A DNA stretch of 64,000 nucleotides, from contig JALNYZ010000014.1 in the NCBI GenBank assembly GCA_023229575.1, positions 34,090 to 98,089 on the forward strand, written 5' to 3'. The translations under genes were made by a program, and so were the position numbers. The first letter of the stretch is position 1; every line of letters starts with the position of its first letter. This document shows positions 8,082 to 16,955 of this stretch, piece by piece. This stretch comes from Prolixibacteraceae bacterium. Its GTDB lineage: Bacteria > Bacteroidota > Bacteroidia > Bacteroidales > Prolixibacteraceae. The notes under the pieces are model-generated. The model was not told where the DNA came from and searched no databases. It was given only the letters and a program-made list of their open reading frames with translations.

Positions 8082-10316
8082 TCACGGCGCTTTCATCCGA
8101 TAATATGAATAGGTGGAAGCCTCCCCTACCTTCAAAAACCTTCTGCTCAGAACCGGGGTTCCATTTTCGGGGGTGAACTCAGCCACCAGCAGATAACCTC
8201 CTGGTTGGACAGGCAAAGTAATGGCTACCGGGATATCGGTGCGCAAATAGGAGGGCAATTTCACCGGTAAAATTTGTTCACCGCTGCTTTTACCTGCTGC
8301 ATCGTAAATTTTAACCCTGACGGTTCCTGAAACGGGTTTGGGCAGATTGTTGATCCCTGCCAGGTTGAAAAGCAGGGTAGAACCTGGCTGATGGGGACTG
8401 ATGTATTTGGTATAGCGTTCGTCTGTCAGGTTGATGTAGATCGCAGCAGGGGCAAAGGCATGACGGAACCAATCAAGCGTTGGGGTCGGTTTCAGATCCT
8501 TGATGTTGCCTTCAAACCAATCGCCTGTATAGCCGTAATTATTTGCCAGATAGCAAAATGCAAGTACCCCTGCGATGGAGGGTTCGCTTCGGAGCCATTC
8601 GGTCTCGAGCTCCATCCAATAGGCCTGGAGTTCACTGTTTTGTTCAGGGGTCGAGTTCTTACCGAGATAATAATCGTACACTTCAACAGTCAATTTACTG
8701 GGTTTGCCATTGCGCCACAACCAGATCCAGCCATATTCGTTTACCAGTTGGACGGTGCTTGCATCCTGGATTTCCTGTACCCTGGCGGGTTTGAAATCCA
8801 GGTTACCCAGTGGATAAAAATTAGCTTTGGATGCAGGTCCCTTCTCCCTGATACGCCCCTGATAAGGATGGGGTTCGTCCATTTCGTCGAGCGGCATCTC
8901 CTCCGTTTTCATGTAACCTGAGTCCCATATCCTCGTAGGATCCAGTTTCTTCAATTCAGGGATCAGTGTATTGCCAATGTAATTGTCCCAGTTTTCATTG
9001 ATGGCATCCCAGATGGCAATGCTGGGGTGACTGCCGTCCGACCAGAGCCAGTCTGTGTACTCGGCGCGGATCTGATCGTCCCAACCGTGATTCTGCCAGT
9101 AGAGCCACTCATTTTGGAAAAGCAGGCCATACTCATCGGCCATATCGTACCAGAAATCGGGCGCTATTCCTACGCAAATGCGTATGGCATTCCAGTTTAA
9201 TTGCTTGGGGCAATCGATCAGCAATCGCTTTACCCAGGCTTTGTCCCACACCAGGTTTCCGCAATCCGGGTCTTCAAAAAAGCGTTGGAGGGTTACATTT
9301 GTTCCCCTGAGGATATATTTTTCACCGTTGAGGAAAAAGAATTTTCCCTTGCGGGTGAAGTCGCGCATCCCGAATTGCTTGCTGAATATATCCGATTTTC
9401 CATTGCTGTTCCACAGTGTCGCATTGGCTAAATAGAGGAAGGGATGTTCGGGCGTCCATGCTGAAAAACCGGCCACAGGAATATCCACAACAATTTCAGA
9501 AAGATTGTCCCGTTTGGTGGAAACCCTGATACTTTTGCCGGCAACCACTTTTCCCGTTAGCTTCTCGGCTACCGAAACATCCAGCGTGGCCGAGTCTTTC
9601 ATGGCATCCCCCACGAAGATCTGTGCAGGGATTAAATTTCTAATCTGGACTTTGACTGTAACTTTCTTTTCTTCAACGGAAGGCAAAACAAGCATCCGAT
9701 TGATCCGAACTTTCCCGGTAAACGATATTTGGACATCGTCCCAAATTCCCGGCAGGTAATGTTCTTTTTCTTTGTCCGTTCCTCCGGCAGCCGCGGCAGG
9801 CAGCCAAACCCTGTCGCCCACTTTGATCAGGATCTCATTTTCCAACCCATATTTCAATGCATTGGTAACAGGAAATTCAACAGGGGTATAGCAGGCCATC
9901 GAGGTTCCCATATCGGTGCCATTCACGTATATTTGTGTTACATACTGACTTTTTTTGACCGTGATCATCCCCTCTCTGCCCTCAAGTTCTTTCGGGATGA
10001 AGACCATCTTCCTATACCAGCTGTATCGTGGTGTGTAATCGATGTTGTAGAGATTGTGCTGATCCTTTACCTCTACTTTGTAGGGCCGCTTGAAAAATTT
10101 GTCGTAATCTTCTATTTTTGGTTCGGCAAGATGGACCAATCCCGGGACCGGTATCGTCCGAGTATAGCTGACCGGCGGAAAAGCATTGACTGTTTGGTCA
10201 AATTGCCAGGTACCATTCAGGTTGATAGTGGTACGTCCCTCCTTAGGGGCCGAAATCACCAAAACGGGAAGACAAAGCAGTAGCAGCAACAAATAGTTTT
10301 TCATGAATAGTAGCAT
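8082..10316 (-). CDS. Glycoside hydrolase family 2 protein, exported
   Basis: A 744-residue protein with signal peptide LLLLLLCLPVLVISA; the ATG at 10304 (MKNYLLL) is an equally good start. The order is GH2 sugar-binding jelly roll (about 30-200), Ig-like domain (about 205-315), TIM barrel (about 325-600), then a C-terminal Ig-like domain. The acid/base candidate is Glu441 in IWDAINENWD and the nucleophile candidate is Glu527 in LVNEYGW, numbered from 10316. The fold hydrolyses terminal beta-galactosides, mannosides, glucuronides or glucosaminides; the exact specificity cannot be read here. It is shorter than LacZ and stands alone, without an adjoining SusCD pair. Confidence 0.85.
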   Translation of the reverse strand: MLLFMKNYLLLLLLCLPVLVISAPKEGRTTINLNGTWQFDQTVNAFPPVSYTRTIPVPGLVHLAEPKIEDYDKFFKRPYKVEVKDQHNLYNIDYTPRYSWYRKMVFIPKELEGREGMITVKKSQYVTQIYVNGTDMGTSMACYTPVEFPVTNALKYGLENEILIKVGDRVWLPAAAAGGTDKEKEHYLPGIWDDVQISFTGKVRINRMLVLPSVEEKKVTVKVQIRNLIPAQIFVGDAMKDSATLDVSVAEKLTGKVVAGKSIRVSTKRDNLSEIVVDIPVAGFSAWTPEHPFLYLANATLWNSNGKSDIFSKQFGMRDFTRKGKFFFLNGEKYILRGTNVTLQRFFEDPDCGNLVWDKAWVKRLLIDCPKQLNWNAIRICVGIAPDFWYDMADEYGLLFQNEWLYWQNHGWDDQIRAEYTDWLWSDGSHPSIAIWDAINENWDNYIGNTLIPELKKLDPTRIWDSGYMKTEEMPLDEMDEPHPYQGRIREKGPASKANFYPLGNLDFKPARVQEIQDASTVQLVNEYGWIWLWRNGKPSKLTVEVYDYYLGKNSTPEQNSELQAYWMELETEWLRSEPSIAGVLAFCYLANNYGYTGDWFEGNIKDLKPTPTLDWFRHAFAPAAIYINLTDERYTKYISPHQPGSTLLFNLAGINNLPKPVSGTVRVKIYDAAGKSSGEQILPVKLPSYLRTDIPVAITLPVQPGGYLLVAEFTPENGTPVLSRRFLKVGEASTYSYYRMKAP

Positions 10317-10380
10317 TGGTTGTGAACCCTGGATCCAACTTCCGATACAATCAGGTTATATCATTTGGAAATATGGCATT

Positions 10381-10388
10381 CAAATATA
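10381..10388 (-). promoter_or_regulatory. Promoter -7 element of the GH2 gene
   Basis: The minus strand reads TATATTTG, a full TAnnTTTG match, predicting a start near 10374 and a leader of 58-70 nt depending on the ATG used. Confidence 0.5.
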
Positions 10389-10533
10389 GTGTTAATATAT
10401 CGTGAGTTCGATCTAAGCGAAGGTAAAAATTTGTTCGCTATCAATTATTTCGGGGTATATGTCGAATTAATACTTTCTGCCCCCGCACTTTGTGTTTAAT
10501 GCGATTCCCTTCATCTTCATTCAAAATAACATT

Positions 10534-12051
10534 CTAAACAACTTCTCTTTCTTCCGGATTAGGATCAAAAGGTAGAGTGAAATAAAATGTTGAGCCAATA
10601 CCTTCTTTGCTTTCAGTCCGGATTTTACCGCCTAGCATCTCTACATATGATTTTGCGATGGTAAGTCCTAAACCGGCTCCCTGACGCGCCATTTTATCAT
10701 TAATGTCAGCCTGAATAAAACGCTCAAAAATAGCTTTCTGCCGCTCTTTAGGAATGCCAATCCCGGTATCTTTCACATAAAATTCAAGAATGTCCCCTTT
10801 TTTATCATACCCAAATTCTATTGAACCATCTTCGGTGTATTTAATCGCATTTTTAACAAGATTGGACAGAATGGAACAGACCTTCTCATAATCTGTTTCA
10901 ATAGAGGCATCTTTTGCAGGTAATCCATATCTATAGGAAAACTTCAGACGCTTACTTTCAACCTCTGGTTTGAAAAATGTATAAACATAATCTATTAACT
11001 CGTTGACATTCAAACTCTTAATATAAATATTTACAAGTCCGGCCTCAATTTTTGAAATATCTACGATGTTGTTGATAATATTCAGCATCCGTGCACCACT
11101 TTTCTCAATAATGCTAATGTATGTTTGCTGTTCGGCACCTGTAAGATTTGGGTTTTTCAATAAATCGGCAAACCCCAGGATTCCATTCATTGGGGTACGT
11201 ATCTCATGGCTCAAATTGGTTAAGAATGCAGTTTTTAGTCGTTCGCTCTCTTCGGCTTTTTCTTTGGCATGAATCAGCTCCAGCTCGGTTTTTTTGCGGT
11301 TGGTTATGTCTTCTTTTACCGCCAGAAAATGTGTTGTCAGGCCGTTTGTATCGAAGATAGGTGAGATGGAGACAAGTTCCCAATACAGGTCGCCATTTTT
11401 CTTCTTGTTATGAAATTCACCGTACCACTCTTTCCCTGATGAAAGGGTCTGCCACATTTCTTTGTAATAATCAGGGCTCATTTCATTTGATTTCAGGATC
11501 CGTGGATTCTTTCCGATGACTTCTTCCTGCGTATACCCGGTTACTTCTTTGAATTTTGAATTTACGTACTGTATATTCCCTTCTGTATTTGTGATAACAA
11601 TAGATGCCGGGCTCTGTTCTACTGCACGTGAAAGAATTCTGATTTCTTCTTCTGCCCGCTTTTTTTCTGCCCTGATCCCTGCTTCACGCAATTCCCGGTC
11701 AATCGCTGGCAGCAATCTCTGGAGGTTATTCTTCATGATATAATCATTGGCCCCTGCCTTCATTGCATTCACTGCAACTTCTTCGCCAATTGTACCGGAA
11801 ATAATAATAAATGGTAAATCTATGCCAGATTCTTTTACAAGTGCCAACGCTTCCAATCCGTCGAAGTTTGGCATTACAAAATCAGATAGAACAATGTCCC
11901 ATGTTCTCTCTTTGAGCATGGTTTTCATTCTTTCGGCAGTCAAAACTCTTTCAAATTCTATAATGTAGTCACCTTTTTTAATTTGGTGCATTACCAATAG
12001 GGCATCATCTTCCGAATCTTCAACTACCAGTATCCGTAAAGTTTTTTGCAT
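10534..12051 (-). CDS. Hybrid response regulator / PAS / histidine kinase
   Basis: A 505-residue cytoplasmic protein with no membrane segment. Residues 1-120 form a receiver domain (RILVVEDSEDDALLV, phosphoacceptor Asp in DIVLSDFVMPNFDG). Residues about 140-255 form a PAS domain with PAC. Residues about 265-335 form the HisKA dimerisation domain (FLTNLSHEIRTPMNG, phosphorylated His). Residues about 380-500 form the ATPase domain (NLVKNAIKYT, DTGIGIP, GAGLGL). It is last in a signalling operon after the sensor kinase and the small response regulator (14-bp gap), and probably relays or integrates their phosphoryl signal. The receiver precedes the kinase, the reverse of most hybrid kinases. Confidence 0.88.
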   Translation of the reverse strand: MQKTLRILVVEDSEDDALLVMHQIKKGDYIIEFERVLTAERMKTMLKERTWDIVLSDFVMPNFDGLEALALVKESGIDLPFIIISGTIGEEVAVNAMKAGANDYIMKNNLQRLLPAIDRELREAGIRAEKKRAEEEIRILSRAVEQSPASIVITNTEGNIQYVNSKFKEVTGYTQEEVIGKNPRILKSNEMSPDYYKEMWQTLSSGKEWYGEFHNKKKNGDLYWELVSISPIFDTNGLTTHFLAVKEDITNRKKTELELIHAKEKAEESERLKTAFLTNLSHEIRTPMNGILGFADLLKNPNLTGAEQQTYISIIEKSGARMLNIINNIVDISKIEAGLVNIYIKSLNVNELIDYVYTFFKPEVESKRLKFSYRYGLPAKDASIETDYEKVCSILSNLVKNAIKYTEDGSIEFGYDKKGDILEFYVKDTGIGIPKERQKAIFERFIQADINDKMARQGAGLGLTIAKSYVEMLGGKIRTESKEGIGSTFYFTLPFDPNPEEREVV

Positions 12052-12065
12052 AGCTATTGGTTTTA

Positions 12066-12507
12066 TTATTTGATCGGAAGCGCTTCATTTAGCAGCAGCC
12101 AATAAAGTCCGAGATTGCTTACAGCATCAGCAAATTGATTGAAGTCAACCGGCTTTCGCACATAGCTGTTTGCTCCCAAACTGTAACCATTTATTATATC
12201 TTTATCTTCTTTTGACGAGGTAAGAATAATCACCGGCAATAGCTTGGTCAGTTCATTGGCACGGATGCTACGCAATACTTCAAGTCCGTCAACTTTTGGA
12301 AGTTTAAGGTCAAGTAAAATTACTGTTGGCATATTAGTAAGATCACGACCCGCATATTTTCCTGAGCCAAATAGAAAATCCAGCGCTTCGGCACCATCGT
12401 TCGCCACTATAATTTCATTCCTGATGTTATTTTTTTTTTAGTGCATGAAGTGTTAAATCGACATCATCAGGATTGTCTTCTACCAATAAAATTGTTTTGT
12501 TTACCAT
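12066..12507 (-). pseudogene. Single-domain response regulator with a +1 frameshift near its start
   Basis: ATG at 12507 opens MVNKTILLV, then an extra A around 12480-12482 shifts the frame and gives a stop after four codons. With that base ignored the protein continues EDNPDDVDLTLHALKKNN and on to AEALDF, PTVILLDLKLPKVDGLEVL and SYVRKPVDFNQF, a normal Rcp-type receiver of about 146 residues. The shift falls at the acidic pocket EDN. The only uninterrupted frame, from GTG at 12407, lacks that pocket and would be non-functional. Sequencing error is possible; otherwise the gene is recently inactivated. It sits 12 bp after the sensor kinase stop and 14 bp before the hybrid kinase. Confidence 0.7.
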
Positions 12508-12519
12508 GATAGTTTTGTA

Positions 12520-15264
12520 TTAAGTTATTGTAAAATAAAACGTTGCCCCACTCTCAATTTCACCTTCAGCCCACACCCTGCCCCCGTGCCTATGGATAAC
12601 GCGCTGAACCGTGGCCAATCCAATACCTGATCCCGGGAATTCAGAAGTAGCATGAAGGCGTTGAAAAGCTCCGAAAAGCTTTTGGGCGTACTTCATGTTA
12701 AAACCGGCCCCGTCATCGCGGATGAAATACACGGGCTGTTCATTTTGTAGTTGCATACCAAACTCTATTCGTGCTGTTGGATGGTTTGAAGTAAACTTCC
12801 ACGCATTCCCAATGAGATTCTCAAAAACGATATGTAAGAGACGACTGTCCCCGCGAACAATTATGTCTTTCTGAAAGATAAACTCGACCTGACGTTCTGG
12901 TTGAATTTCGAGAAGCTCATCCGAAATCTCCTTAAACATTTCGCTGATGTTCACCTGTTGCATATTCATTTCATTACGGCTAACGCGCGATAGGTTTAGC
13001 ATATCATCAATTAGTTGTCCCATTCGTTGTGAAGCAGCCCGTACACGGTGTAAATAATCTTTTCCCTGGGAGTCTATTTTGTCCTGATACTCTTCAAGAA
13101 GAACCTGGCTAAAACCATCGATACCGCGCAAGGGTGCGCGCAGGTCATGCGATACAGAATAGGCAAAGGCTTCGAGCTCTTTGTTTGCAACTTCGAGTTG
13201 GGTAGTTCGTTCTGCAACTCGATTTTCCAATTCTTGATTTAACCTTCTAATTTCTTCTTCTGCTCTTTTTCGGTCGGTAATATCGCGGGCGGCCGCAAAA
13301 ACGCCTTGCATTTCTCCTGCTTCGTTGCTGTAAATTGTTGCATTGTACAGAACATCGGTTGTTTTTCCGGAAGTATGCCTGATTGTTAACGGATAGTCCC
13401 TGACAAATCCTTGCGCCAAAACCTGCTGATACCCCTCTCTGGCTTTTCCCTTTTCGGTAAAGTAGTCTGTAAAATCACTACAGATCAACTGCTTACGATT
13501 AATTCCGGTTGCTATTTCAGTTGCATGGTTCACATCCGTGATTTTACCATTGGGATTGATTGTCACCAACGGGTCGAGACTGGCTTCTATCAGGCTGCGG
13601 GCATACAAGGAAGCTATGCGCAGCTCTTCCTCTGCTTGCTTGGGTTCTGTGATATCCTGGATTATTCCCAAAGAACGCAAGGGTTTTCCTTCATCGTCAT
13701 AAAACGTATCGCACTGTTCGTGGACGTACTTTATCCGTCCGTCGGGAAATAGAAGTCGATGATCTATCGCATATGGCATCCGGGTCTTGAGAGCGTTGGT
13801 GTAAGCAAAATTGACTGCCTCCCGGTCTTCAGGATGGATTGCTTCCAGAAAGCCTTCATAGGAAGCATTAAATTTATTAGGATCGATCTCGAATATCCGG
13901 TAAATTTCGTCCGACCATGTAAGAACATCGTTTACGATATCCAAATCCCAGCTGCCGAGATGTGCGACATATTGAGCCTCATTGAGCCGGGTAGCGCTTT
14001 CTTTCAAGGCCTCTTCTGCCTGCTTGCGCTCACAGCGGGTGCGCAATACCATGATGCCGAAGGCCAGATTGCCTGCCAGCTCCTCCAAAAGTCGTAATTC
14101 ATCAGGAGGAAAGGCTTTGATTTCCGTTGAATAAATCAATAGAACACCGAATGCCTTATCATTATCATCCTTCAGTGGAAGTGCAATAGCGGACAGATAA
14201 CCACGCTTCAAGGCACTTTCGCGCCATGGGGTCATATGCGGATCAACAGTGAAATCCTGAATGTAAACTATTTTCCCGCTACGGATAGATTCACCACCGG
14301 GTCCGCATCCACGATCCGACAGAGCCGACCAACTAAGTTGGGCGTCTGCTACATAGCCGTCATCTAATCCGGCACTTGCAACGGGACGAACGGTTTTATC
14401 GTCATCGTTTTCGGCATATCCGACCCATACCAAACGGTAACCTGCATCATCACTGATGATTCGGCAGATCTCATTGAGCAAGGTTTGCTCATCTTCAGCC
14501 CGTATCAGAATCTGGTTACAATTACTGATGGCCTTCAGTTTTCGATTTTGTTGATCCAAAGTGTCCAATAAGGTATTGAACTCAGTGGCTATAGAGACGG
14601 CTTCGTCTGCGCCGGATATACCGGAGCGCGCACTCCGGTTCCCGGATTTGACATCCCGCATCGTGTTCTGAATTGCATAGAGCCTTAGGGTAATACGGTT
14701 ACCCATAAACCATGCTATAAGCGACCCGATTACAATAGCAAACAAGGCGTAGAAGATTCCGTCACGAGCAATTGTATTCAGTTTCCTAACATAATTTTTT
14801 TGACCAATGCCAATTCGGGCCCAACCTACATGTTTGCCGGCAAGAATTACCGGTGCCACTACATCGACCAGGTTGGGAGATTTATTAACGATATGGAGGT
14901 TCTTATCATTCGGTAGATCGAGCAGGAATTGTCCGGTTCGCGATTGGTCTGTATGGGCCAGGATAAGGCCATCATCGTCGGTGAGCATGGCAAATATTAT
15001 CTCCGGATAACGGTATTGGGCATCAATTAGTTCCTGAAGTCCGGCAATATCGTTGGCTACAAGCCATCCCGCTGCTGTAACGGAGAGTGTCTGCGATAGC
15101 GCGGTTGCTTCCTCTACCTGTCGGTCAAGGAGAATTGTTTGTTGTCGGTGCGATAAGTCGGCAATAAAAAGTGACATCATTACAGCATGAACCAGGGCGA
15201 CACTTAGAATAAGCCGGCCACGTAAAGTACCAAAGAGGAAGTATTTTATTTGTTTTAGCCTCAT
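12520..15264 (-). CDS. Membrane sensor histidine kinase (HAMP-GAF-PAS-PAS-HisKA-ATPase)
   Basis: A 914-residue protein. A transmembrane helix at about 17-36 and another at about 170-192 enclose a periplasmic domain of about 130 residues. A HAMP linker follows (about 193-245), then GAF (about 258-405, LVWVGYAENDDDKTVRPVASAG), two PAS domains (about 430-545 and 555-670), a coiled coil, HisKA (AYSVSHDLRAPLRG, phosphorylated His near 700) and an ATPase domain (ENLIGNAWKFT, DDGAGF, GSGIGLA). Its start overlaps the stop of the PhnD-like lipoprotein by four bases, so the two are translationally coupled. The lipoprotein is the probable ligand-binding partner of the periplasmic domain. Confidence 0.9.
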   Translation of the reverse strand: MRLKQIKYFLFGTLRGRLILSVALVHAVMMSLFIADLSHRQQTILLDRQVEEATALSQTLSVTAAGWLVANDIAGLQELIDAQYRYPEIIFAMLTDDDGLILAHTDQSRTGQFLLDLPNDKNLHIVNKSPNLVDVVAPVILAGKHVGWARIGIGQKNYVRKLNTIARDGIFYALFAIVIGSLIAWFMGNRITLRLYAIQNTMRDVKSGNRSARSGISGADEAVSIATEFNTLLDTLDQQNRKLKAISNCNQILIRAEDEQTLLNEICRIISDDAGYRLVWVGYAENDDDKTVRPVASAGLDDGYVADAQLSWSALSDRGCGPGGESIRSGKIVYIQDFTVDPHMTPWRESALKRGYLSAIALPLKDDNDKAFGVLLIYSTEIKAFPPDELRLLEELAGNLAFGIMVLRTRCERKQAEEALKESATRLNEAQYVAHLGSWDLDIVNDVLTWSDEIYRIFEIDPNKFNASYEGFLEAIHPEDREAVNFAYTNALKTRMPYAIDHRLLFPDGRIKYVHEQCDTFYDDEGKPLRSLGIIQDITEPKQAEEELRIASLYARSLIEASLDPLVTINPNGKITDVNHATEIATGINRKQLICSDFTDYFTEKGKAREGYQQVLAQGFVRDYPLTIRHTSGKTTDVLYNATIYSNEAGEMQGVFAAARDITDRKRAEEEIRRLNQELENRVAERTTQLEVANKELEAFAYSVSHDLRAPLRGIDGFSQVLLEEYQDKIDSQGKDYLHRVRAASQRMGQLIDDMLNLSRVSRNEMNMQQVNISEMFKEISDELLEIQPERQVEFIFQKDIIVRGDSRLLHIVFENLIGNAWKFTSNHPTARIEFGMQLQNEQPVYFIRDDGAGFNMKYAQKLFGAFQRLHATSEFPGSGIGLATVQRVIHRHGGRVWAEGEIESGATFYFTIT

Positions 15265-16271
15265 CGTGTTTCAACTTTTCTGATTTCCTTTTCAAAACGT
15301 TCCACATATACTTGTACTACTTCATAATCCTTGTTTGAAGCAGGTAAAAAACAGGAGGTTTCCATTTTAAATAGCATGGACCTGCCTGGTTCTGTTTCAT
15401 GAAGCCCAAACAAATATTTTTGAACCTGGTCCCTGATGGATGCAGGAATATCGTTACGTGCCATGACTGAATTATTGATCAACGATTCGGTTTCCCATAT
15501 AACTTTCAACGCGGAAGCCTCCTCCGGATGGTCTTTCTGAAATATTCGCCAAGGTGGAGGCCAGGTTGCACCCGCAGCGGTGATCTTTAGAAACACGTTC
15601 ATTATTGAGGATTCCTGTGATCCAACATACTTGTTTTCAATATCGTGGTTCACATTGATGCCGAATGAGTGTAGCAAATATTGTGGCATAATACAAGCTG
15701 CCAGTGCTGTGGGGGAGGGATAACTTATTGATTTGCCCTTGAGGTCTGAAGGTTTACGAATGCCGCCATCCTTGCGAACAATAATTAGTCCTTTAAAATC
15801 GGTTGGTGCACCAGCCATGGCAATAACTGTGTATCCAGATTGGATGGCCTGAAGCGTCTGCCAAGGATTTGGCAAGAGAAATTCCGGTTTACTCCCCTTT
15901 AATTTCTGTTCAAAATTGAAATAATCCCTGGATGCTTCGAGGGTGAGTTGTGCCCCCTTAAGTTTCCCATTCAGATAATCCATCAATGGCTCGTAAGATT
16001 CAATCATTTTGACTGGATTATATAGTGGGTGAATTGCAAAATGATAGACCGGATTGGTTTGCCGCACAGGAAACTCTCCATATTTCGGACCGGAAGTTTG
16101 CGGTTTCGGCTTACAGCCCGAAAATATTAGGACCATTACCATAAAAAGACCGGTTATGAAGGTTCTGTTCACGGCGTAAAGTTTATAGAGAAACATTTGT
16201 TGCTGTAAAACAGGATAAGGTATAAAAAGCTGCAAAATTGGCCAACCTGATCTCACACCAGCCAAATACAC
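15261..16271 (-). CDS. PhnD-like substrate-binding lipoprotein feeding a sensor kinase
   Basis: A 336-residue reading frame. The likely start is inside it, at MFLYKLYAVNRTFITGLF (residue 26) or MVMVLIF, because the lipobox IFSGC lies at about residues 49-53. The mature domain matches the phosphate/phosphite/phosphonate-binding PhnD fold: HFAIHPLYNPVKMIESYEPL, then DYFNFEQKLK, KPSDLKGKSISYPSPTA and GSQESSIMNVF. No ABC permease or ATPase is present. Instead the gene overlaps a sensor kinase by 4 bp, a PhnD-plus-kinase arrangement that points to ligand sensing rather than uptake. The ligand (phosphonate, phosphite or another small anion) cannot be read. Confidence 0.82.
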   Translation of the reverse strand: MYLAGVRSGWPILQLFIPYPVLQQQMFLYKLYAVNRTFITGLFMVMVLIFSGCKPKPQTSGPKYGEFPVRQTNPVYHFAIHPLYNPVKMIESYEPLMDYLNGKLKGAQLTLEASRDYFNFEQKLKGSKPEFLLPNPWQTLQAIQSGYTVIAMAGAPTDFKGLIIVRKDGGIRKPSDLKGKSISYPSPTALAACIMPQYLLHSFGINVNHDIENKYVGSQESSIMNVFLKITAAGATWPPPWRIFQKDHPEEASALKVIWETESLINNSVMARNDIPASIRDQVQKYLFGLHETEPGRSMLFKMETSCFLPASNKDYEVVQVYVERFEKEIRKVETR

Positions 16272-16438
16272 CAGTTCAACGATCGATCCGGTGAAAGGTT
16301 GGATAATTATTGAATACTCCTCCCGGAAAAGTAAATCTAATCAATTTAATTGAATAATCATGAAGATCGATATTTCTATAAGTATTTATGAATTTTTATT
16401 AAACTTGTTATTGCTTGTCTAACTGTTGTTTAATAAAT

Positions 16439-16588
16439 TCATAAACCGGTAATAAAATCGTGAAGTTGTTTAAGGGTCTCCACGTCGGTTAAATTCCCAT
16501 TTGTGTCAAATTTCCCCTTTATTCCTTGAATTAGCAATGTTGTATCGTCAGTGAATTTCGCCATTGCCGTTTTCATAATTAATTGCAT
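16439..16588 (-). pseudogene. Small ORF resembling the tail of an NAD(P)H-dependent FMN reductase
   Basis: A 49-codon frame, too short for standard calling, reads MKTAMAKFTDDTTLLIQGIK and then KFDTNGNLTDVETLKQLHDF. The KFD-x-NGNLTD-x-ET-x-x-x-L pattern resembles the C-terminal helix of flavodoxin-like FMN reductases. A stop (TGA) lies directly upstream in frame and no flavin-binding part is present, so it is probably a remnant. Low confidence; a short translated protein or chance ORF is possible. Confidence 0.3.
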
Positions 16589-16782
16589 TTTTCAGTCCAC
16601 ATTGCCAATATGTTTTTCTTATGTGCCATTGTATTTCTGTAAATTTCTTGTCATTAGCGGGATTCGGTAAAATGACAGCTACGGTTGACGCCAGGTGTTA
16701 ATATGAGCAGAAGGCGCAGATTTCCAGGTAAATCCTATTTCAAAAACCGGTGGATTATCAATATTCTGTTCAAAATAAACAG

Positions 16783-16945
16783 ACAGCCGCCCCGAGGGAC
16801 GGCTGTGTATTCAGATAGTAGCTTTGCTTTATGATGTGCCGCCCGGCCAGGCGGCTCTGTATCATGATTGCCATGAAGCCTTGAAGAGCGCCGCCCGGCC
16901 AGGCGGCTGTACGAAGCGATAGATTTGATTAGATGAGACGTTCGG
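16783..16945. repeat. Cluster of GC-rich REP-like palindromes after gnd
   Basis: Three palindromes sit in AT-rich surroundings. One is ACAGCCG...CGGCTGT (16783-16806, 10-bp stem with one mismatch). The second is GCCGCCCGGCCAGGCGGCT, exact at 16838-16856 and again at 16890-16908. The third is GTTCGGCCGAAC near 16939-16950. They lie just past the gnd stop and could act as terminators or mRNA-stabilising ends; no clear T-tract was seen. The rest of 16272-16955 shows no other gene besides the FMN-reductase-like tail. Confidence 0.6.
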
Positions 16946-16955
16946 CCGAACGTCC

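Noticed and set aside
8082..10316. Assigning the GH2 enzyme as beta-galactosidase
   Set aside because: Catalytic Glu pair is visible, but subsite residues do not allow a substrate to be chosen among the family activities.
12430..12438. Frameshift at the T9 run in the response regulator
   Set aside because: Counting shows the run is in frame (LKKN); the actual shift is at about 12480.
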